The position numbers and the translations under genes were made by a program. DNA of 45,404 bases. Origin: Gracilaria domingensis (taxonomy: Eukaryota > Rhodophyta > Florideophyceae > Gracilariales > Gracilariaceae). The stretch lies in assembly GCA_022539475.1 (NCBI GenBank), contig VCMS01000002.1, forward strand, positions 597,699-643,102, in the 5' to 3' direction. Positions 42,030 through 45,404 of the stretch are shown here, one piece after another. The number at the start of each line of letters is the position of its first letter. Positions within the stretch are counted from its first letter, which is position 1. Under the pieces are notes generated by a model. It was not told where the DNA came from and made no database searches. It was given only the letters and a program-made list of their open reading frames with translations.

Positions 42030-44125
42030 GTCCACCGCCTCTTCCGTGGCCACTGCGGAGTCTAGCTCCTGAGAAGGATATCATAGCGACGCGCTTCCTC
42101 CGTTTGTTCAGCCTACTTCTCGAGCTGATAGACTCGTTTGCGGGGTCTCGAGGCGGCATTTATTCTCCTCGTCATGTTGGATACAAGGCTCTCGTTGAGT
42201 ACGCTGTCGCAAACCGTTCCAGTCTGGCTTGTGCGCGGGAATTTCTCACGGATGTGACGAAGAGCACGTATGAAAACTATACGCCGCAGAAGCTGGTGAA
42301 GATATGTGCCTATATTAGGTTCATAACTCAGGTCTACAAGTATGTTCTTATCATTGATGTGGATGACTGTAGTGCGGATCGACGGCTGAGAGATCTTTTC
42401 GAATGCAGTTTGGATAAGAATGTGGATGATGGGAATTTTTTTATGCAGCGTGTGCTGTGCAGTGACTTGTTCAAAGAGCACGGTCCCGGATCCAAGCGGA
42501 CGAAGAAAACTACCTTCCGGATTGAGCCTGCTACTCGTTTTCAGCAGTTGCTCTACCTCTCACTCGTGAAGCGTATACCATAGAGAGGCGACTCCCAGTT
42601 GCAGGTGGTTCTCGGAGACAGGTGCGGTTTGTGGATGGTTTCGTCTTTTCAAACCAAACGCACATAAGGCGGATGGGTTATGCTGTGCAAATGGTATGTC
42701 TAGGATGGAATTCTTTTGATTCCAGTCTCGTATTTCGTGAGGCAGAACAAATTCTGTTACCGTTTCTTGCCATGGAGAAAGAGACGCTTTCTTTCGGAGC
42801 AATTGAGTCCCGTTCTCCCGGATACAGCCCAGTATCGGTGTTCAAAACATTGGGGATTGAAGCGAATCCAACCACAGAGGTCAACGCTACTGTGCCTTGG
42901 GTTCACACCCTTTCGGATGATATCGATGCCAAACTAAGGGATTTGCCAAAAGCGTTCATGTTAGATTTGAACAAGGTTGCTTTAAACTTATTTCTGTACA
43001 TAATGACCGCTACTACCAAGTGAGAACTGCTAGAAGGCTTTCGGAGGAAACCTCGGACACGGTTTCCATCCCATTTTCATGCGTTCTCCGATAAGTATTT
43101 GGCTACTTTTCGTACCGCTATTGTCCTGCTGAACCTGAGAACTTCCCAGCAGGCATCATGGGCCACTCTGTCAGGATGTCAGGAAGGAAGCAAAACGTTC
43201 ACTTGGAAGATGGAGGATACGGTTACGGTACAGAGAACCATTTCCTCCAGGGCAAGGGCTAGGGCGGTGGGTAAAACATCCGGTAAAACATCCGGTGCAG
43301 ACCCGGGTCTTGTGGATGTCAGTGTTATAGACGACAGGGATGGTGACGACGATGGAGCGCACCATCTTTTTAATGTTCCTGATGGTATTCTTCTACCTCA
43401 AGACTTTGGCGATGTAAGGACGACGTAGGCTCTCGGTGTGGTCAGAAAGAACATGGAGCAACAGGTCTCTACGCATTGTGTTGGTTATCAAGAGCAAGTG
43501 GAGGCTCATGGTACACTTTTCCCTTCCCATAATTTCCTAGAGGACAAAGTTCAACTCGTACTCACGGAATCACCTTGTGGATACGTGACAGTGAGGATGA
43601 TGAGCTTCTCGACGAAGATATGGTTAATACTGCAGAAATGATGGCCTCAATCCTTCGCCCTGGCTGGCATTTTATATTGCTCTGTATTATCGAACAGTTC
43701 GCGGACTGGGAGAGATTCTACGTGAGGACAAATCGGAGAATTCAGTGGGGAGGCAAAGTGCTTCGTTCTTAGTCGACCCCACACCGATGCAATTCATTCG
43801 CTCTCGTACGCACACCTTGAGGAACCCCAGAAGGAACAGAACACGGTTGTTCTCTGCAACCGAGTATGCCTTGCACGGAGTCCGGAATGGAAACGCGTAC
43901 GAGGAGCAGAAAGTGAGGGTGAACTACAAAACCTTCAACTACGTTCCCACGGAGAACCCTGGGCATTACTCTATTATCGATCAGGTTCCGCATCTAAAGA
44001 CTGGTGAAGGACCACATTGGGGGGTAAAGAAGCGTTCGAAAATACACTCGGTTCGAAGACTAGGACTATATGAAAAAGAGGGGAATAGCATGAAGGCCCG
44101 TGCTGCCATACGTTCCCATGTCTAA
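42024..44125 (+). pseudogene. Decayed locus with DNA-methyltransferase-like segment
   Basis: Protein-like sequence starts at ATG 42024 (MSSTASSVATAESSS), meets TGA, and continues through shifted frames. 42074-42583 has ALVEYAVANRSSLACAREF and ENYTPQKLVKICAYIRF. 42583-43023 and 43099-43440 share one frame (RRMGYAVQMVCLGWNSF). Around 43545-43740 a segment resembles a beta-class DNA methyltransferase core: VQLVLTESPCG in place of D-P-P-(Y/F/C), then across a frameshift LRPGWHFILLCIIEQFADW, like the 'LkPGGh...fc..eqf..W' element after motif IV. 43745-44125 adds VDPTPMQFIRSR and LFSATEYALHGVRNGN. The first Asp and first Pro of motif IV are replaced, and at least four frame breaks exist, so it is inactive. 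Which base would have been methylated cannot be told. Confidence 0.4.
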
Positions 44126-44503
44126 TAGGAGGGCTGAACGGGTGTTGGGGTCGATCAAAAGAGCAATCAGAAAGATCGTAATGCGACCGTGGATAGATTC
44201 GAAGGAAGCTCTCCCAAAGGTGATCTACGGGTATCTTTGACGTCCTCGAACATTAGTGGCTTCGCTGCTCGAGCTGATGTACGGCATGAGGTGCCGCATG
44301 CTCACGAATGACACCGTGGGGTTGCCCTCCGACGCAACGCTGGAAAAGAAGACCCTGGAGCTGCTGAGCGAGAAGAAGAAGCGCGCAATGCAGTTTTCTA
44401 CAGAATTCGTCCCGCGAGAAGTGAAGAAAGAAATTACGACACTCGTCGTGGGCTGTGAGGTGCGCGTTGCTCACGGCCAAGCACTGAATTCCCGCAGGAA
44501 GTA
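44109..44503 (+). pseudogene. Ty3/gypsy integrase C-terminal fragment
   Basis: One frame with a single in-frame TGA (44238-44240). Before the stop are PMSNRRAERVLGSIKRAI and LPKVIYGYL, the usual 'hPqtNGqaER...lr...' and 'Lp.a.yayn' region. After it come RPRTLVASLLELMYGMRCRM, matching '..TP.sP.ELlyGr.pr', and a Lys/Glu-rich end to TAA 44503. The catalytic D-D-E core is absent. It starts within the last codons of the methyltransferase-like pseudogene, so it is either an insertion there or a junk junction. Confidence 0.6.
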
Positions 44504-45404
44504 ACCGGCGTTCGAGTCGTTCTCCAACGGTTCGGGCAAGGTCAAAAAGGCTGATCATCTACGCTTCTAAATGGTGCCGACCACGGCAGGGTGACGAACA
44601 ATACAGTACATGCCCGCAGATTGGTGCTGTATGAGCTCCGCGCCGCCCACCTTCAGTTGCAGTGGCAAGCAAGAGTCACGTAGTATATATCGCCTGATCC
44701 ACGAAGAGTCGGGGCGCAGCAGAGGTTATTCGCACCGTTATAAGGTGGTTCGGGTTGGAATGGCTAAAGAGGCTTGGAACATGAAAAGCAGGAATCTCGC
44801 AACTTTACGCAGAGTATCACTAGTTGCATTGGAAGTGGCAGTGACGTCAGCTAGCGTCAATGAACCCCGAATATAAAGTGGTTCTGGGCGCGTCGCGCTT
44901 CGCGAAATTCGCGTTCGATCGCGTTTTTTCTACTCTTCTTGTTCTTATTCCCATCTCCCGCCCTGGTAAAATTACGAGGGAAAATACATAGTTTATTTAG
45001 AAAATTGGGTGTTGAAAATTGCATTTTACCCCGTACGCGCGCCGTGGGCACCCCGTAAATGAACACCAATTTTCTAAATAAACCCGTGCACACCCCGTAG
45101 TTACCCTCGGACAAAACATGATTCTCTTAGGACCCGGTGACGCGGGCTTTTGGTGCGTCCAGGCTTCTCGGAAAGGCGCACTTCCCGTACCTCTCGGACC
45201 TGCCGGAAAGCAGACCGACCTTGGACACAAGTCTCTAGGGCGCGTTCGCAAAGCTGTAACGGGTAGGGCTCAGCGCAGTCCATAATGACCCGGCACGAAG
45301 TGTCAACTACGACGCCATGAAAAACTCCATTGCTTCCCTCTAACGTAACGACGTATACGGGGACGTCAATGCGACAATATTAACGATGCTTCGTCTGTCT
45401 CTTG
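44504..45404. other. Gene-free right end with an inverted repeat
   Basis: No ORF with support. Holds the inverted repeat 44991-45083 (separate entry) and several GTAC/CACCCCGTA words around it. Confidence 0.4.
44991..45083. repeat. 22-23 bp inverted repeat around a 48-bp centre
   Basis: GTTTATTTAGAAAATTGGG with following TGTT (44991-45013) pairs with AACACC then AATTTTCTAAATAAAC (45062-45083), differing by one C. The centre is GC-rich with CGTACGCGCGCC. Beyond the arms, ACGAGGG (left) and CCCTCGG (right) may extend the pairing. Confidence 0.85.

Overview
This is a chromosome end from a eukaryote. The first ~0.95 kb is a telomeric array (C-rich strand running into the window), followed by layered subtelomeric repeats, then a gene-poor, transposon-rich region holding a few long single-exon genes and many decayed ones. 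Long uninterrupted ORFs, AATAAA signals lying on stop codons, TATA-like boxes close to start codons, Ty1/copia and Ty3/gypsy remnants and a SET-domain remnant all indicate a eukaryote with few introns. An alga, perhaps a red alga, is my best guess, but nothing in the sequence fixes the taxon.

Layout. 1-957: telomere of mixed 7- and 8-nt repeats. 958-3290: a ~740-790 bp repeat present twice, then a ~277 bp tandem duplication. 3922-4407: a small intact gene of unknown function. 4860-6690: arrays of a palindromic repeat family (core CCAGGAC-N3-GTCCTGG, 59 bp period where regular). 6828-16404: the best-preserved gene block. It holds a 641-aa unknown protein (minus), a 947-aa protein with a ParB-like N-terminal domain and a Ulp1-type cysteine protease domain (plus), and a tyrosine recombinase in three overlapping minus-strand frames, each a -1 shift from the one before. 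16740-19440: degenerate subtelomeric repeats in several periods. 20213-21066: another array of the same 59-bp palindromic family. 21209-21503: a 9-bp minisatellite open on both strands.

22503-25148: a decayed copia pol region (integrase, RT, RNase H) with three in-frame stops and lost catalytic residues. 25499-33515: several decayed genes, including a repeat-containing protein and a SET-domain protein. 34246-35145: a frameshifted minus-strand gene. 35824-37021: a small ORF and an intact multi-pass membrane protein gene. 37469-41143: a decayed minus-strand gene with a ParB-like domain and a C-terminal 2-oxoglutarate/Fe(II)-oxygenase-like domain, kept in one reading frame despite seven in-frame stops. 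41961-42029: a perfect 29-bp hairpin. 42024-44125: a decayed plus-strand locus with a DNA-methyltransferase-like segment, running into a gypsy integrase fragment (44109-44503). A 22-23 bp inverted repeat lies near the right end.

How it may fit together (inference): 6828-16404 looks like a large recombinase-encoding mobile element whose ParB-like protein could recognise the flanking palindromic arrays. The 37-44 kb region looks like remains of related cargo (ParB-like, oxygenase-like, methyltransferase-like), possibly for DNA modification. Domain calls rest on motif reading only. The loci and breaks are visible in the sequence; the system-level reading is a hypothesis.
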